A DNA stretch of 64,000 bases from the NCBI GenBank assembly GCA_010015805.1, contig ML978127.1:1488001-1552000 (forward strand), in the 5' to 3' direction. The stretch's first letter is position 1. Each line of letters starts with the position of its first letter. The notes beneath the pieces were generated by a model, which made no database searches, had not been told where the DNA came from, and saw nothing but the letters and a program-made list of their open reading frames with translations. Below, piece after piece: positions 11,747 to 24,536 of this stretch. The DNA is from Rhizodiscina lignyota. Lineage: Eukaryota; Ascomycota; Dothideomycetes; Aulographales; Rhizodiscinaceae. The position numbers and the translations under genes were made by a program.

Positions 11747-13511
11747 ATGTTTAGCTCAGGCTCAGTACGTTCCCTGACTCTCTTATACTTGCCGCCCCCT
11801 CTGCATAGCATTTACCAATGCCCTTCTTTCTCTCCCTTCCTTCTTTCCTTCCTTCCTCTCCTCTACCACCTTGTGGTTGATCGATATGGAAGAGTGCCCA
11901 AAGTACCGCTCCCGCGAGAAGGTGAATCTTCTCAAGGAGAAAGACTCTTCTCCCGTACCTTATGCATCCTGCTTTGCTGGATCAGGCGAATCTCCTCTTG
12001 ACCCCCCACCATATTCTCAAAAGCCTGTTCTGCTTCAACGAAGTGGCTCTCAATACAAGAGGAGGTCTCAATTGCTGTGCTCAACCACCAAGAAAGCCAA
12101 ACTAAAAGGCGCTTGCCCACTCTGCGTTGCCCGTTATTTACGAGATGTACTGAGAGATTGGGTGCTATCACAGAGGAAGCCATACTCGGCCATTACTGTT
12201 CAAATCGATCGCCTTACCAGCGAACAATACGAACCAGATGAGCTCTCGGGGATTGTCGACTTAGTGGAGGTCATCAGAATACAGGAGTCTGGGCCGACGG
12301 AAGCTGCTAGAGCAATCCGGAAGAAGTTGTACGTCTGGTGTGACCTGCGTCGACATACTATCTCTCACATGATCGCAGGAAGTACGGGAGTCCGCATCGA
12401 CAGCTACGAGCTCTGACTATCCTCGATGGCCTCATCCAAAATGCAGGTAGCCGCTTTCAGCGAACTTTTGCAGACGAGCCTCTTCTCGAGCGCTTACGCA
12501 TCCTTCCCAAAGACGAACTGGTTGATCCGGAGGTCCGCCAAAAATGCAACATTCTGTTCCGCCAGTGGGCAAATGCATATCAAAACACTCCCGGCCTCGA
12601 ACGAGTTGCAACCTTGTATAAGCAGCTACCGTCCAAGCCGAGACGAATGGATCAGTCACAGTCGAAAGTGCTTCGGGAGACAGAAGTAGATGCGGTAGGG
12701 GACTCGTCTCCACCACGCTCTCCGTTCGGCGATCCAGATCATGTCAAACGAACAAGCACGGCGGCTTCGGCCTCCAGTGCCCCATCACGTCCCGTCTCGT
12801 TACTCTCGACAACCTCCACCCAGACGTCATCATCTTCATTTTTTGGCAAGAAGGACAAGAAGAATAAGCTGAAACCTTTTAATCTTGAGAAGGAAAAGCA
12901 GCAAATGCTTGAGACTATTGCTCAGTCATCTGTAGCTAGCACTAATCTCGTGAATGCGCTTAAGCTCATCAACCGCGAGAATGAGCAAGTCAGCGACAAC
13001 GCAGAAGTTATGCGGCGATTTGAAACGTGTAAAGTTCTCCGTCGCCAAGTCTTGAGGTACATCCAGCTCGTGGAGTCAGAGCAGTGGATCGGCAGCCTAA
13101 TAAGCGCGAACGATGAGCTCGTGAAAGCTCTCATGGCATTCGAAATTCTTGACAAGAGCATCGACGACGACAGCGACAGCGACAATGACGCTTATCTCGC
13201 CCGTAAGCTCGACTTTCAGCAGAGGTCTGCTGGCCATCGGGACACCGAGGAGGCCTTAGCTGGCTTGAACCTGAACGAACCTGCTCCTGCGAAGCCCCCT
13301 CGACCGGGTGCCATGCCACCCCCAGTGCCTGCTGCTGGCAAGCAGAGGCAAACTATTGATCCAGAGGATGATGAAGACGAAGAGGATCCATTTGGCGATC
13401 AATATGCCTCCCAGACCCCCCATGTAGAGAAGAGTGGCATGACTTGGTGAGTTACTTTCAATAGCGTTGAGCAAAGAACAGTTCTAACAATACTGTAGGA
13501 GAGATGTCTGA
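11747..13511 (+). CDS. LSB5: LSB5-like VHS/GAT endocytic adaptor
   Basis: Four exons (11747-11764, 12174-12328, 12379-13446, 13499-13511) give 417 residues. Lsb5 links ubiquitin-dependent endosomal sorting with actin patch proteins of the Las17 pathway. The VHS domain starts RKPYSAITVQIDRLTSEQY and continues through RQLRALTILDGLIQNAG and FADEPLLERLRIL. A serine-rich linker is followed by a GAT-like three-helix region (TIAQSSVASTNLVNALKLIN, about residues 205-300), and the tail ends GMTWRDV after a 52-nt terminal intron. The six-codon first exon (MFSSGS) uses a consensus GTACGT donor and a 409-nt intron with a C/T tract and branch-like TACTGAG. An ATG at 11886 could read straight into the VHS exon instead, but gives an unrelated N-terminus. 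Confidence 0.88.
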
Positions 13512-13782
13512 AGTACTAGATCCACGTGAACACTGCTATGAAGGAACGCCGATATATGGACGACTTATGAATCAGCACTTTTAGGTTGGAGAGTGGATGG
13601 AGGCCTTGGATGCACGGGTTATCCACATATTCATCATCTATAATACCCTTAGGCCGCGGTTGGCGACGTTCGTTTGTACGATGTACCACATCACATACTC
13701 CTACACCCCACGACGGTGCATATCCAGCTTATACAGAACCAATCTTATGAATAATATCCCCAATATCCTGCGAAATGCAACT

Positions 13783-14455
13783 TCAGACCGGAGATACTCC
13801 TGGACGTTGCTTCAAGAGACTAATAATGGGCTCGAACAAGCGTATCTGTAGTGCCTTCTCATCTTTATCACCTGTCCCCTCTCGTGCCTTCAATTGAGCA
13901 TCACCAATAGCTTTCATTTCGTCCCAGGAAATCCAAGCCCACCCTTCACACTTATCTGGTTCCATCAACTACAACCGTTAGCTAATCCTAAGTAATCGTA
14001 TGCGGACAATGGCCGCGGTTTCCAGCATGAATGCATCCTTCTCACCTTCGGCTCCACAGGACTACTCTCACTAAGTCTTCCAACCATGAAGATGGTAACA
14101 TAATGTCTCAGCTCCCCCGTTTTCGCATCTGCCAAATTGATAGTATTCGTCGCCGTGAGGAAACGAAGCTGCTCCACCTCTAGTGCCGTTTCCTCTAGCA
14201 CCTCACGCGCCGCGCATGCCTCGAATGATTCGCCCGCTTCGAGATGCCCGCCGGCAAGCGAGTATGTTCCTGCGGGAAGGATTTAAGTTTATTATTTAGA
14301 ATTGAAGACATTTGCATGATTTCGCGATTTGCATTTATGAGATAAGGGTACGTACCGGCGCCTAAACTGCCCTTGCGCTCGCCGAGGATGATTCTGTTTT
14401 GCTTGTTGAGGACGAAGACGCCGACGCCGACACCGACGCCGACTTGAGGCGCCAT
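13783..14455 (-). CDS. Nudix hydrolase (NUDT15/MTH2-like)
   Basis: Three exons (14356-14455, 14046-14269, 13783-13968; introns 86 and 77 nt) encode 169 residues. The Nudix box is complete once the first intron is removed: GGHLEAGESFEACAAREVLE followed by ET, fitting G-x5-E-x7-R-E-x2-E-E. It is preceded by VGVGVFVLNKQNRIILGERKG, typical of small nucleotide-sanitising Nudix enzymes that hydrolyse modified (d)NTPs. The C-terminal exon (CEGWAWISWDEMKAI) is the common closing helix. The substrate cannot be read from sequence; dCTP/oxidised nucleotide hydrolysis is the family precedent. It is convergent with LSB5, with 271 bp between stops. Confidence 0.9.
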
Positions 14456-16127
14456 TATCGTATTTCTTTTCTTTTAGGAAGCTGGAATGTGTCTCATTGC
14501 AAATTTGAATTGTTGATGTGAAGAAGAAATTGGCAGAAATTTGAAATGAGAGTTAAGAGAAGAAAGAGGATGCGATGGTACACCGCAAGCTACATGTGTA
14601 CACCGTATCGCTGAGTCATTGGTGTATCGGACTTATACCTATATGTTCCTTCACTGCAGCGTATTGGAATGTTCAATCAAGTTGAGCGTCTACACCTGCA
14701 TGTGCTAATCGTTTATTCGACTGCTGTTCATTCTGTCCTGTCGTTGATTGGAGGTTTCAGGCGACACTCGAAATGCACTGTCTAGCTGTCTCACAGTACC
14801 GTAGAATCGCGGCACTGGAATGGCTACCGGAAAGCGGAGAAAACGCTCCCATAGGAAGAACTGATTGTCTTGAAGGAAGCGGTGTTCAAACGATGTGCAA
14901 GTCGTTGCTCAATTTTAGTATGCATCTAGAGGTATGTAGATCCACTCTTCGTCGTATCCAAAAGCGCTCCAGCCTCCGTAGGTATATCATAAAGTGCGAG
15001 AGCTGTTACGAGAAAGATTCAGGCCTTGTTTAATCCAACGCTCGAACCATGCCATGCAAGACCGAATCCGCAATGTAAAACTGTAAAACCACCACCATGC
15101 CCCATCCTCCCATGCTCCAAGGCTTTATTCCGAAGCTTCTCCAACAGGAGAGACTCAACATCTACATGACCGTGCAAGGAATTATGCAGCAGGAGCATCC
15201 ACCATCGTCGTCTCCACACTCTAAACACTTGGTTTTGGGTGGTTGTGCGGGTTTGGTGAGGGTCGAGAGCGTTGAAGCGACGGAGTTCGTGTTGCTTCCA
15301 GGCATTGTGAAGAGGTAGCGGGTGCAACTCGAATCGGCGACTTTCGCTTGAACAGATGGGTACGCAAGACTAGGAGCTAACCGGAACGAACTTGAGGCTC
15401 TGCTCGTAGCTACCTGCGACGAAGGTGTCAGATTCTTGACGGGTAGTGAAGAGAGCTGATTGGCTACCTACTTGAAGTAACTGAACTCCTCTCGCACGAC
15501 AGTGGTCTTCAATTGAGGGTATCGAGGTAGGACGTAGTAGCAAGACTGGGGAAACGAGAGCTAGAAGAGGTGGAGAAGCAGAGCTGCAGCAACTTAAATG
15601 GCGGTAGACTTGCGTGGCAGGTGGGCGATGCTCGGCTTGTTTCATGGCACTGGAAACGCGGCATGACGACACTGCCACATTTCACCTCTTGGTACGGGCA
15701 GGGGTTGTCTCTACTGATTCCACATCGAGCTTCGAGCATCGCTTTCTCATTATGAGTATCCCTCATGACTTCGTCGTCGCTCACGTCAACTTCCTCTCCC
15801 CTGCGTAAATTAAGAGGAGCAGGGCTGATTCTGGGTCATATTGTGTGACCTTGTTCATTCGTCATGTCGGCTTCCTTATTTTCGAACCCAACGCCTTCGC
15901 AAATATTTCGTAGATGCATCCTACTGGCGTTCTTATGAGTCTTTGCAGCATGAGAGCAGTCCCAGAAACTCGGAACGTAACCTAGCTGTCTTCTTTTGCG
16001 ACCCCGCTGCAGAGCTGCCAGGATGCGTGTTGCGTGGAGGCCTCGTATCCCACGTATCCTCACACCAGTAGAACAGCATACATGTCTTCTACTTCACAAG
16101 AATCTAGTAGGAGACTAAACAAGTAAT
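14456..16127. other. Long intergenic region, no gene seen
   Basis: About 1.7 kb between the Nudix gene and the HD-domain gene, which diverge. The small reading frames here lack domain-like composition and splice support. I see no repeat or RNA gene. Confidence 0.5.
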
Positions 16128-16898
16128 ATGGCTTCGACTGCGCTTCCTACCAAGGTCGTTGGCGGCGTCACTGTGCCCGACACGTCGCTGATAACCAAAG
16201 CTCTAGACTTTGCACGGGAGCATTCCACGGACTACACTTACAACCACATCATCCGCTCTTTCGTCTTTGGCTTCATCATCGCAGACAAATTACCACACAC
16301 CAAAGATCGCGACCGGGAAGCTCACGCTGTTGCCGCAATCCTGCATGATGTTGGTTTCCCAATTGGCCATCCACCTCACAGCGATGTGATCAGCAAAGAC
16401 AATCGCTTCGAGGTGGACGGTGCAAATGCAGCGAGGGAGTTTTTGAAACGCGAGGCTAGTTCTCAAGAATGGGACAAGCATCGCTTGCAATTGGTGTGGG
16501 ATGCCATCGCACTGCATACGATTGGTAGCGTCGTATTCCACAAAGAACCGGAGGTACAGGCCTGCTCGTATGGCATTTGGGCCGATTTCCAGGGGCCTGA
16601 TCGAGTGGCAGGAGGTTTGCTGTCATGGGATGAATATAACACTGTCGTCGAGGTATGAGACCATTGCTGTTTGAATTAGAAGCTGATCCCATGACAGGAA
16701 TTTCCCCGACTGGGACTCATGAAAGGCCTGAAAGATAATATGCTGCACCTTTGCAGGACGAAGCCCGAGACTACATTCGACAACACTGTCGGCGAATGGG
16801 GAGACCGCTATCTCAGTGTAGATGAGTATAGCCGCAAAGGAAAACTCACGCAGGATCTATTGGAGACTTGCGACCTCGACGAACGGGAACCCAACTAA
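16128..16898 (+). CDS. HD-domain hydrolase-like protein
   Basis: Two exons (16128-16652 and 16698-16898, intron 45 nt, donor GTATGA) encode 241 residues. The metal-binding HD pattern is present: NHIIRSFVFGF with the first histidine, AILHDVGF with the paired H-D, and a later IALHTIG histidine. The arrangement resembles the fungal HD proteins related to cyanamide hydratase (yeast DDI2/3), but this is general similarity and the substrate is unknown. The C-terminal exon carries EFPRLGLMKGLKDNM and a tail rich in acidic residues. It stands alone, 250 bp before the stop of the convergent reductase gene. Confidence 0.8.
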
Positions 16899-17148
16899 AA
16901 CTGCTATGTCACATCGCGCGTTGAGTTTCACTTTTCTTTTACTATTAAGCACGTAGTTGGATGTGCAATCGATCGAATGTGATACCGTCATGCACTGCGG
17001 TCCTTTGTTGCTTGTGAATATACAAGCGGCTATCTAAAATAACATATATCAGTGTCTCTAGCTTTATCGCTAAGTCTCGAGTAAATATGCTTCTTCAGAG
17101 CGTCTTTCTTAAGCCCAAATGTTTGCTTCATATCTGTACCTCTTTCCT

Positions 17149-18336
17149 TCACAAGTATCTTTCAAATGTTTTCGCTGCGTCAACCACTGTCTGCTCAAAT
17201 GGGATCCAGTCTTGCCCAGTGAGCTTCGGTACCTTGGTGTTATCCACCTGCACCAGATCTGGCGGAATTTGGTATCCTGGAACGTATCCCGCCCCCGGCT
17301 CGCCAACTGGGATGATACCCTTCCTTTCCGGATAGTGCTTGTTTAAGATGTCATAGTATGTCTGAGGAGTTGCCCAAGCGCTCGTTGCAAGATACCTCTC
17401 ACCATTCACCTTCTCTGGGTTCTCGGCAGCAAATATAATGACTCGGGCCACGTCACGCACATCAACGACGTTGCCAAGACCCGGGCCAGCTTCTGGGACT
17501 TCTTGTCCCACCAACGCTCGCCAGACGTTCACAGTGGTTGACTGGAGCTCGTCAGGGCTGTCTGGCAATGCGCCAGGTGCACCAACGACGAATCTACATT
17601 CCATCAGTGAGTCTTCTGTTAACGCGAAGGTAGTCAAATGCACTCACGATGGGTTGACGGCAGCCATGCTCCAATTTGGCTTTACCCTATCTCTAAAGCT
17701 CCAGAACACCTTCTCGCTCGCTGTTTTGCTCGCACGATAAATGTGTCCAGCGCCAGATTCGACACCCATATTCGCGACTACATCTTCCGAGACTTCGTTC
17801 CAGTTTGCCTCAGTCAAAGTATATGGCGGATTCTCATCGCTCCGAATAGCGGCGATTGAAGACATCTGCACGACCACGCGGAGTTGTGGACCGGCATGCT
17901 TGTAAGCAGACTGGAGGATGACCGACGTGCCCACAGTGGCACCCTTCATCACAGGAGCGGGGTCCACGAAGCTGAGGGAGATGGGAGCAGCAAGATGCGC
18001 GATTGCGTCAACACCTATGGAGAGCGGTTAGTACTAATCGCATTATTGAGGGCCAATCGCAAGATAGCTTCCTATCTACCAACCGGACAAGCGACGCTCA
18101 CCTTTGACGGCTTCATCAAACGCGCCGGATATGGTTATGTCTTTCACCTCGACGATTTCGAAGTCTCCAGCATCTATATGCCCTTTGAAAGCATCGCCGA
18201 GCAACCGCAGGCTTGCTTCCTTTGATCGAGCTGTTCCTCTCACACGCCAGCCTGCATCAAGAAATGCCTTTGCGGTGCTATTTGCAATGTATCCGTTCAC
18301 GCCAGATATGAGCACGAGGCTTTTTGCTCCCGCCAT
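17149..18336 (-). CDS. NAD(P)-dependent epimerase/reductase, dihydroflavonol-reductase-like
   Basis: Three exons (18102-18336, 17648-18014, 17149-17593; introns 87 and 54 nt) encode 348 residues. This is an extended short-chain dehydrogenase of the GRE2/dihydroflavonol-4-reductase type, cytosolic, reducing carbonyls with NADPH. The N-terminal Rossmann motif is SGVNGYIANSTAKAFLDAG, a GxxGxIA variant. VDAIAHLAAP follows the first splice, an SS pair sits in QMSSIAAI, and YRASKTASE is the catalytic Y-x3-K. VNPSFVVGAPG then precedes VVDVRDVARV, both standard for the group. The natural substrate cannot be inferred. Confidence 0.9.
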
Positions 18337-20268
18337 CTTGATTGTTTGTGATTAGATGTCCCTTCGAAGAACGAATTAAGGAAAGATAAGATTGAGATAT
18401 AAGGGACAATTCAGGTGTTGTTTGTCATCGTGAATTGGTTCGCTTCTCAATGGCCTTATATATAACTTGGCCCATTTGGCACCATATGAATAGTGCGATG
18501 GAATGTCAATTGATGTTTAGTCGACATGGTGGTGCATTTGAAAGCCCAGCAATTACCCTTTGAGTTAACCAGTCTCTGAAATCCCATTTTGCCGCGGCTC
18601 ATACTGGCGGACCAAGATGCACGAACGGAACAGCGACCTATTGTATCATTCGAAGAGGCGCTCATGTAATCGGGCTGAAGGCCTATTCCTCACACGAGGA
18701 TAAGTAATGCACAAAAGCCATCTGGATGACAAAGGTATTATGCAAGATTCACCGCACGGCCCATGGCATGCCATGGCATAATATCACTAATAAAACTGCT
18801 TTCGGCCAGTCCCCGTGGAGAACTTCGCCACCCTCGGCTTCCAAAGTCACGGACTCGCCGAGTCGGGCTCACCGTATTCCGATGAAGTCGCCCGGAGTTG
18901 ACGCAGTCCGTGTGCGCAACTTTAAATCTCCTAGCTCCCGCACCTGAGGAGAGCGATGAAGAGGGATACGTTCACCAAACGTCATTCGGGCCGAGCATCT
19001 CCACACGATTCTATTGTCGAAGACTTTTGGCCGCCCTCGATACTCATCTCTTCGACAAAGCGTTCAATCAATGTTCAACAACTTGCCAGATATTCAATTT
19101 TCTGACGAACGCAGCTATTCTACGTCCGTTATTGTAGCAAATGTCAGCTATTGGGGTAGGTCCGCTGTGCGGAGTATGTCTATGTCTGGTCACACAATTG
19201 TCTCGTTTCATACTCTATTCTTAATGCCAGTATACTCTTTAGCTTTCATTGTTGGAATTTTTTTGGGCATCGCCATCATGCTTTACAATCCAAAGAGCCC
19301 TCTGTGCGTGCGTATGGAACTCTTACACTCGCGGATGCCAAATTTCTGAGCCACCTCAGTTTCTCTCAACTACCTATTATCGCGTGGGAAGGAAGTATGG
19401 ATTGTATGCATCATCAAGCAAATGGCAACGATCCCTCCAAACCTCAATATCTGTTATCTTTTCATGCGCCACTGATAGCATGGACGCTCAACGACTGGGG
19501 TCGATGTGGCGAGTGTTCTTCGATATCGGCGCCTCTCCGGCCAACACCAGATCGATCGAAGTTGATGGCTTTTGAAACTACGACACTGCAAGGGCATGAA
19601 GAGATCGCGTTCCACCCGTCTGACTTGCATTTCATCATACTTCCAAAGAAGTACAGGAATTCCGGCGGGTCGAGCCCTCATTGCGCGATACCTTATCTAA
19701 TCTCCAACTCTATCTTGGCGGTGGAAAAGCCGCGCTTACAGCACCCCGTATCCATGCCCCCGTTTGCCGCTCACACGCACCGAAGGAAGCTAGTTCCTCG
19801 CACCGTTCCGGTTCTAAACCAACCACCAACCTCCCAGATCCCCAGACCGTACTCTTGGGTTACACTTTGTCCTGTGGCGGAGGAAGAAATGGGACCTTGC
19901 GATGATCCTCAAGGATTTGCTTTGTCCGGCCCAGGCCTTGGTTAAGGCAAATCCTCCCCTTAGCTCCTCCGAAAGCTGCTTTAGCCTGCGTACTTCCTAC
20001 ACTATATGCAAGGAATCGTCCACGGGGAAGCCGGTGCTACAAGGAACCCAGAAGCGCACGCGACGGGCGAGTAGTAGGACGGCTAGAACTTATCTCCAGG
20101 GCCTTCAAGGTTGTGGATCTTCGAGCCTTTCAGAGCTACTAGCGGCTTTGACCATGATAGCTCTCATACGCCTCCAAAGTCCATGATGTACTTAAGTAGA
20201 GCTGATATCACGCATGCTTCGCGTAGTAACCTCACACTCTCACCCAAGGATTGCCGTGTGTCGCCGAA
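18337..20268. other. Long intergenic region upstream of the permease
   Basis: About 1.9 kb between divergent genes. I could not assemble any credible gene from the short frames. A short palindromic element GACTCGCCGAGTC lies near 18851, of unknown meaning. The region presumably holds the permease promoter. Confidence 0.4.
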
Positions 20269-22157
20269 ATGGATTTCGAGAAGAAGCCTGAGTATGTGAT
20301 CGGTTCTGAGAGCCCGGCTCGCAGCGATACCCTCGATAGCGCAGAAGGCGTCGTTGAGAACGCTGATGGATTGCACCGCAAGCTCTCCAACCGCCAGATC
20401 CAATGGATCGCGGTAGGAGGCTCGATTGGTACTGCATTGTTCGTCAGCATAGGCTGGGGCTTACTGGAAGGTGGCCCTGGTAGCTTGTTCCTGGGATACT
20501 TCTTCTACGCCTGTGTTATTGGTGCTATCAACAATAGCATGGCCGAAATGGCCGTCTACATGCCGATCTCCGGGTAAGAAAGATATGGAGTGTTCGAGAG
20601 AGTAGCAGCCAGCTAACACAATCTAGTTCGTTCATTCGCTTCTGTGCTAAATGGGTCGACGATGCGTTCGGTTTCATGGCCGGCTGGAACTTCTTCCTCT
20701 ACGAGGCCATCTTAATCCCCTTCGAGATATCTGCTCTCAATCTCGTTCTCACGTTCTGGCGCGATGATATCCCCGTCGGTGCTGTCTGTGCGGCCTGTAT
20801 CGTGATCTACGCCATCTTGAATGTCTTTGCTGTCCGCTGGTTCGGCGAAGCGGAGTTCTGGCTGTCTTCCGGCAAAGTGCTCCTGATCATCATCTTGTTC
20901 TTCTTTACCTTCATTACGATGGTCGGCGGTAACCCTACCCACGATCCGTATGGCTTCAGATACTGGAACAACCCTGGTGCATTTGCGGAGTACATCACAA
21001 CCGGGGCTCTTGGCCGCTTCGAGGGCTTCCTTGGAGCTCTGTTCGCCGCAGCATGGACGATTGTCGGACCGGAGGTACGCCTGAAATATGCCCTATTCCT
21101 ATTACTTAGCTAACAGCCCACATAGTACATTGCTATGGTCGCCGGTGAGGCCATTTATCCTCGTGTGACCATCAAGCAGGCGTTCAAGACTGTCTATTGG
21201 CGCTTCGGAATCTTCTTCGTCGGGGGCGCTCTCTGCGTCGGGATTGTGATTCCATATAACGACCCTCACCTTACGAACATCCTCAATACCTCCGGAACGT
21301 CCACTGGCGCCGCCTCGCCATATGTTATTGCAATGCAAAATATGGGCGTTACTGGGCTCCCCCATCTTGTCAATGCCCTGTTAGTCACCAGTATCTTCTC
21401 TGCGGGCAATTCGTACGTTTACATGGCGACTCGTTCTCTCTACGGCCTCGCGCTGGACAATCAAGCACCAAAGTTCTTGACATACACCACGAGGAATGGT
21501 ATTCCGATTTGGTGTTTCTGCGTAACGATGGTCTTCCCCTTCTTGTCCTTCCTCTCTGTCGGAAGCGGCTCGGCGCAAGCTATTAAATGGTATGTCCATC
21601 CGACAGTGCCACGTGATGTCCTGAACTGATGGTTCTTAGGCTCGTCAACCTCGTTACTGCATCCCAGGTGCTTAACTATGTTATTATGGGCATTACGTAC
21701 ATATTTTGGTACAGAGCACTCAAAGCTCAGAACATCGACCGCAAGACTCTGCCATACTACGGCTGGGTAAGTTCTGCTCTTTCTGAATTTTTCCTTCCGT
21801 ATCGGGCGCTGACTTGATCAGTTCCAACCATGGTGCAACTACTTCGGCCTCACCTTCACGACCATAATCGTCTTCATTCAGGGCTACACCGTCTTCCTCC
21901 CAGGCAAGTGGAACGTCGGCAACTTCTTCACGTACTACACCATGATCTTCGTGTGTATTTTGCTGTACTTTGGCTGGAAAATTGTCAAGCGCACAAAGCT
22001 TGTGAAGCCCCACGAGGCTGACCTGGTATGGGAGAAGCCAATTATTGATCGCTATGAGGAAGCCGCTGAGCCACCGTTGGGTCTGTGGGAAGACATGTGG
22101 TTCACGACGAGGAAGGTTCTGGGTAAGGTCGGTCTTAAAAAGAAGGAGGTCGTTTAG
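20269..22157 (+). CDS. Fungal amino acid permease (AAT/YAT family)
   Basis: Five exons (20269-20573, 20627-21074, 21126-21589, 21640-21766, 21822-22157; introns 50-55 nt) encode 559 residues. It is a plasma-membrane amino acid/proton symporter of the APC superfamily. The cytosolic N-terminus leads to HRKLSNRQIQWIAVGGSIGT, the conserved first span with the GGxIGT substrate loop. Twelve hydrophobic spans can be counted, including NSMAEMAVYMPISGSF, FMAGWNFFLYEAI and the VAGEAIYPR loop. The tail is charged and ends in a lysine stretch. All five junctions keep phase. The specific amino acid is not deducible. Confidence 0.92.
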
Positions 22158-24025
22158 ATTCGGAGATGCGGAAACATATCAGCGTACTGTAAATAGATTG
22201 ATTGAAGTACGAGGCGCTGCGGCCACCTGTTATGACATGAACGATACCCAAGATAGCAATACCACAAAAGAGATATTGCGCTTTACGGAGTATGTGCTTC
22301 AGAATCAAAGGGACACCTGCAAGATCCACTTGCTGTTCGTGGTATTAGCAACGTCAGAATCAATTCCGATGCTGATGACGATTACTCTAGCTTAATGAAA
22401 CAGTTAACTGCGTTTATTATATCATCGGTATTGTTCTCCACTATGCGAATCCTTCTGGATCGCTGGAACACACTGCTGGAAATTATCGAATCTTGTAAAA
22501 CAGTAGCAGGATCTCGCTGCGCACTTCCAAGGATTTTGCGAATGCTTACTTGAAGCGTGAGACGAATGTGCATCTCGGCGACTCTATCGGGTAATGAAAA
22601 TGGGAAATAAAACAGATCAGTCAGACATAGAATTAACACTCTCTTGCAACAGTCGAGGTTCCCGTTGCAGGAGACGCTCTTCAGCATCGTAGCCAGAAGA
22701 ATATCGTATCCTAAGGGTCTCTGTTTCGGAGATCCCGAGAACGAGCTTGCACAATCGGCAGTGCCTCAAAATGTACGCTCCTTTGGCCGAAGGCGAATCG
22801 CGGGGAACTCGCGTGGTTTGTGGCATTTTTCGTTTCTAAGAGCCTGGAGAAGCCTTCGTCCTTCATCTGGGATCATTGCCGATCTTGGGGGCGGTGGAGT
22901 CATCGTGTCTTTTCACCGCCCTTTTTCACGCTGAGTGCACTTGATCCAAAGCCCGGCCCTGATTCCTCATCCCCCCGGTCTTTTCAACGTGGAGCTGAAA
23001 TCAATGGAATGATAGAACCAATCTATGCAGTGATGTGTGAGAAGAGCATTTGGAATGGATGTTGCGTTCCTGATCAATGAGCGCCATCGCAGTGCGAAGC
23101 TGATGATCCCGATCAAACCGGAGCTGAAGTTGAGCTTGGTAAATGGTATTCCCCTGAGTAGCAAGTCCCTTCAGCTAAAAGGGTGAATGCAGCGCTGACT
23201 AAAAACAGGCAACAGAGACACGTCACTCAGTCCTAGTAGAAGCGTTCAGTATCCCAAAGCTCTTTAGCAACAGCAAACTCTTTTAAACCCCTTAAGTTTT
23301 GGCCTGTTTCGTCTACCAGATGTTCTCATCAGCTTCCTACTCATGTGAATGTGATATTTCGTGGATTACTTCAGGGTGGAAACTGCCCTTCGTGCATTAT
23401 CCCATCGTATCCCTAATTGGCCAGTAAGCTTAGTATAAGCCTCCTTTGGAATCCATCTGCAAGGCACGAAACCCTACTGACGGGGATTTGAATATCCAGA
23501 TTGGTCGGAGCTGTACAGGATCAACTAAGTTAGGTGCTAAGCTACTATTACACACAGTGCTTTCCGGGTACCTTAACTCGCGTAGATGTGGGGCTTCGCC
23601 TCCCCTTCCTTGATCTCATAGAGTACATACCTCACTCATCAATTGCTGCCGGTGAATTGTTCCGAGTACGAGCATCAGAGTGTGGCTGGGTACCTTATGA
23701 GATGGATTCGGACCTCTTTGAGAACACCGCAGCAGCTTCTTTACGTACAATTTTCGAAATGAGGCACATCGGCTCTGGAGACCGTTCGAGGATCCAGGAA
23801 ACACCGCGAATAGAATCGGAGGAAGGTGAGACCACACAGCAACTTCTTCTTTGTAGCGTCACTGTGTAGCTTACTGGTCAAGGCTGTACGCCCTGTGAGT
23901 TGTTGTGCTCAAGGTCCAGTAGTATTTAAGCGCACCATTTCCACTACTCTCATCGAACATCAAGCCCAGTCCTTTCCACTTCCACAAGGCCAATCTTCTA
24001 TCAAAGGAAAATACCGTCGACAAAA
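22158..24025. other. Intergenic region, no gene seen
   Basis: About 1.9 kb with no recognisable coding exon. A TATA-like TATTTAAG at 23923 lies about 100 bp before the small secreted protein and is its likely core promoter. Confidence 0.45.
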
Positions 24026-24536
24026 ATGCACTCCTTCACTCTTACCATCCTTGCGGCTCTCGCTGCTACTGTAGTAGCAGTTGATACGATAGAGCTCACG
24101 AGTCAGAAGGGAGTGTACGTTGTTCCTTGCTTTTGCGTTGAACATATCGAGAAACTTTCAGCCTGACAGCCTCTTAGTACGCAATTAATCGACGCCGCCC
24201 TTGTCCACAACGATCAGCCTATTATTACGTCCGGTACGCAGCAGAATTGCTTCAGCTGGTTAGGTCTTGGATTCGCCGCAGACGACGGTAACGCGTTAGA
24301 TTCGGCGCAGCCAGGTATGAACTCGATAGATCATAGGGGTTTTCAATTACATCTTTGAGACTAACATCATAACAGGCATTTGCTTTGTTCTTCACGAGGG
24401 AACTGATTGCACGGGAACTGCTAGCTCCGGAGAAGGAAACGGAAGCCCACTCGATGTTCTAACTCTTAACGGTGGCCAATTCGTATCTCATACTGGTTCA
24501 ATCAAGGTGTACAGGACAGTTCATGGGAAGTGCTAG
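24026..24536 (+). CDS. Small secreted four-cysteine protein
   Basis: Three short exons (24026-24114, 24178-24314, 24376-24536; introns 63 and 61 nt with GTACGT and GTATGA donors) encode 128 residues. The first exon is a clear secretion signal, MHSFTLTILAALAATVVAV. The mature part of about 110 residues contains four cysteines (NCF, GICF, DCTG and the final KC), enough for two disulfides, and is glycine/threonine-rich without membrane spans. That profile fits an apoplastic or effector-like protein, but I recognise no family. All phases agree and a TATA-like box sits upstream, so the model is solid although no single exon exceeds 161 nt. It lies 1.9 kb from the UstYa block; a link to it is unproven. 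Confidence 0.75.

Noticed and set aside
11821-11862. CT-rich tract before the 11886 ATG, considered as an LSB5 core promoter
   Set aside because: It fits better as part of the long first intron, given the upstream MFSS exon with a consensus donor.
19304-19945. 213-codon open frame on the plus strand
   Set aside because: No domain, irregular composition, and no splice or promoter context; it overlaps other equally long random frames.
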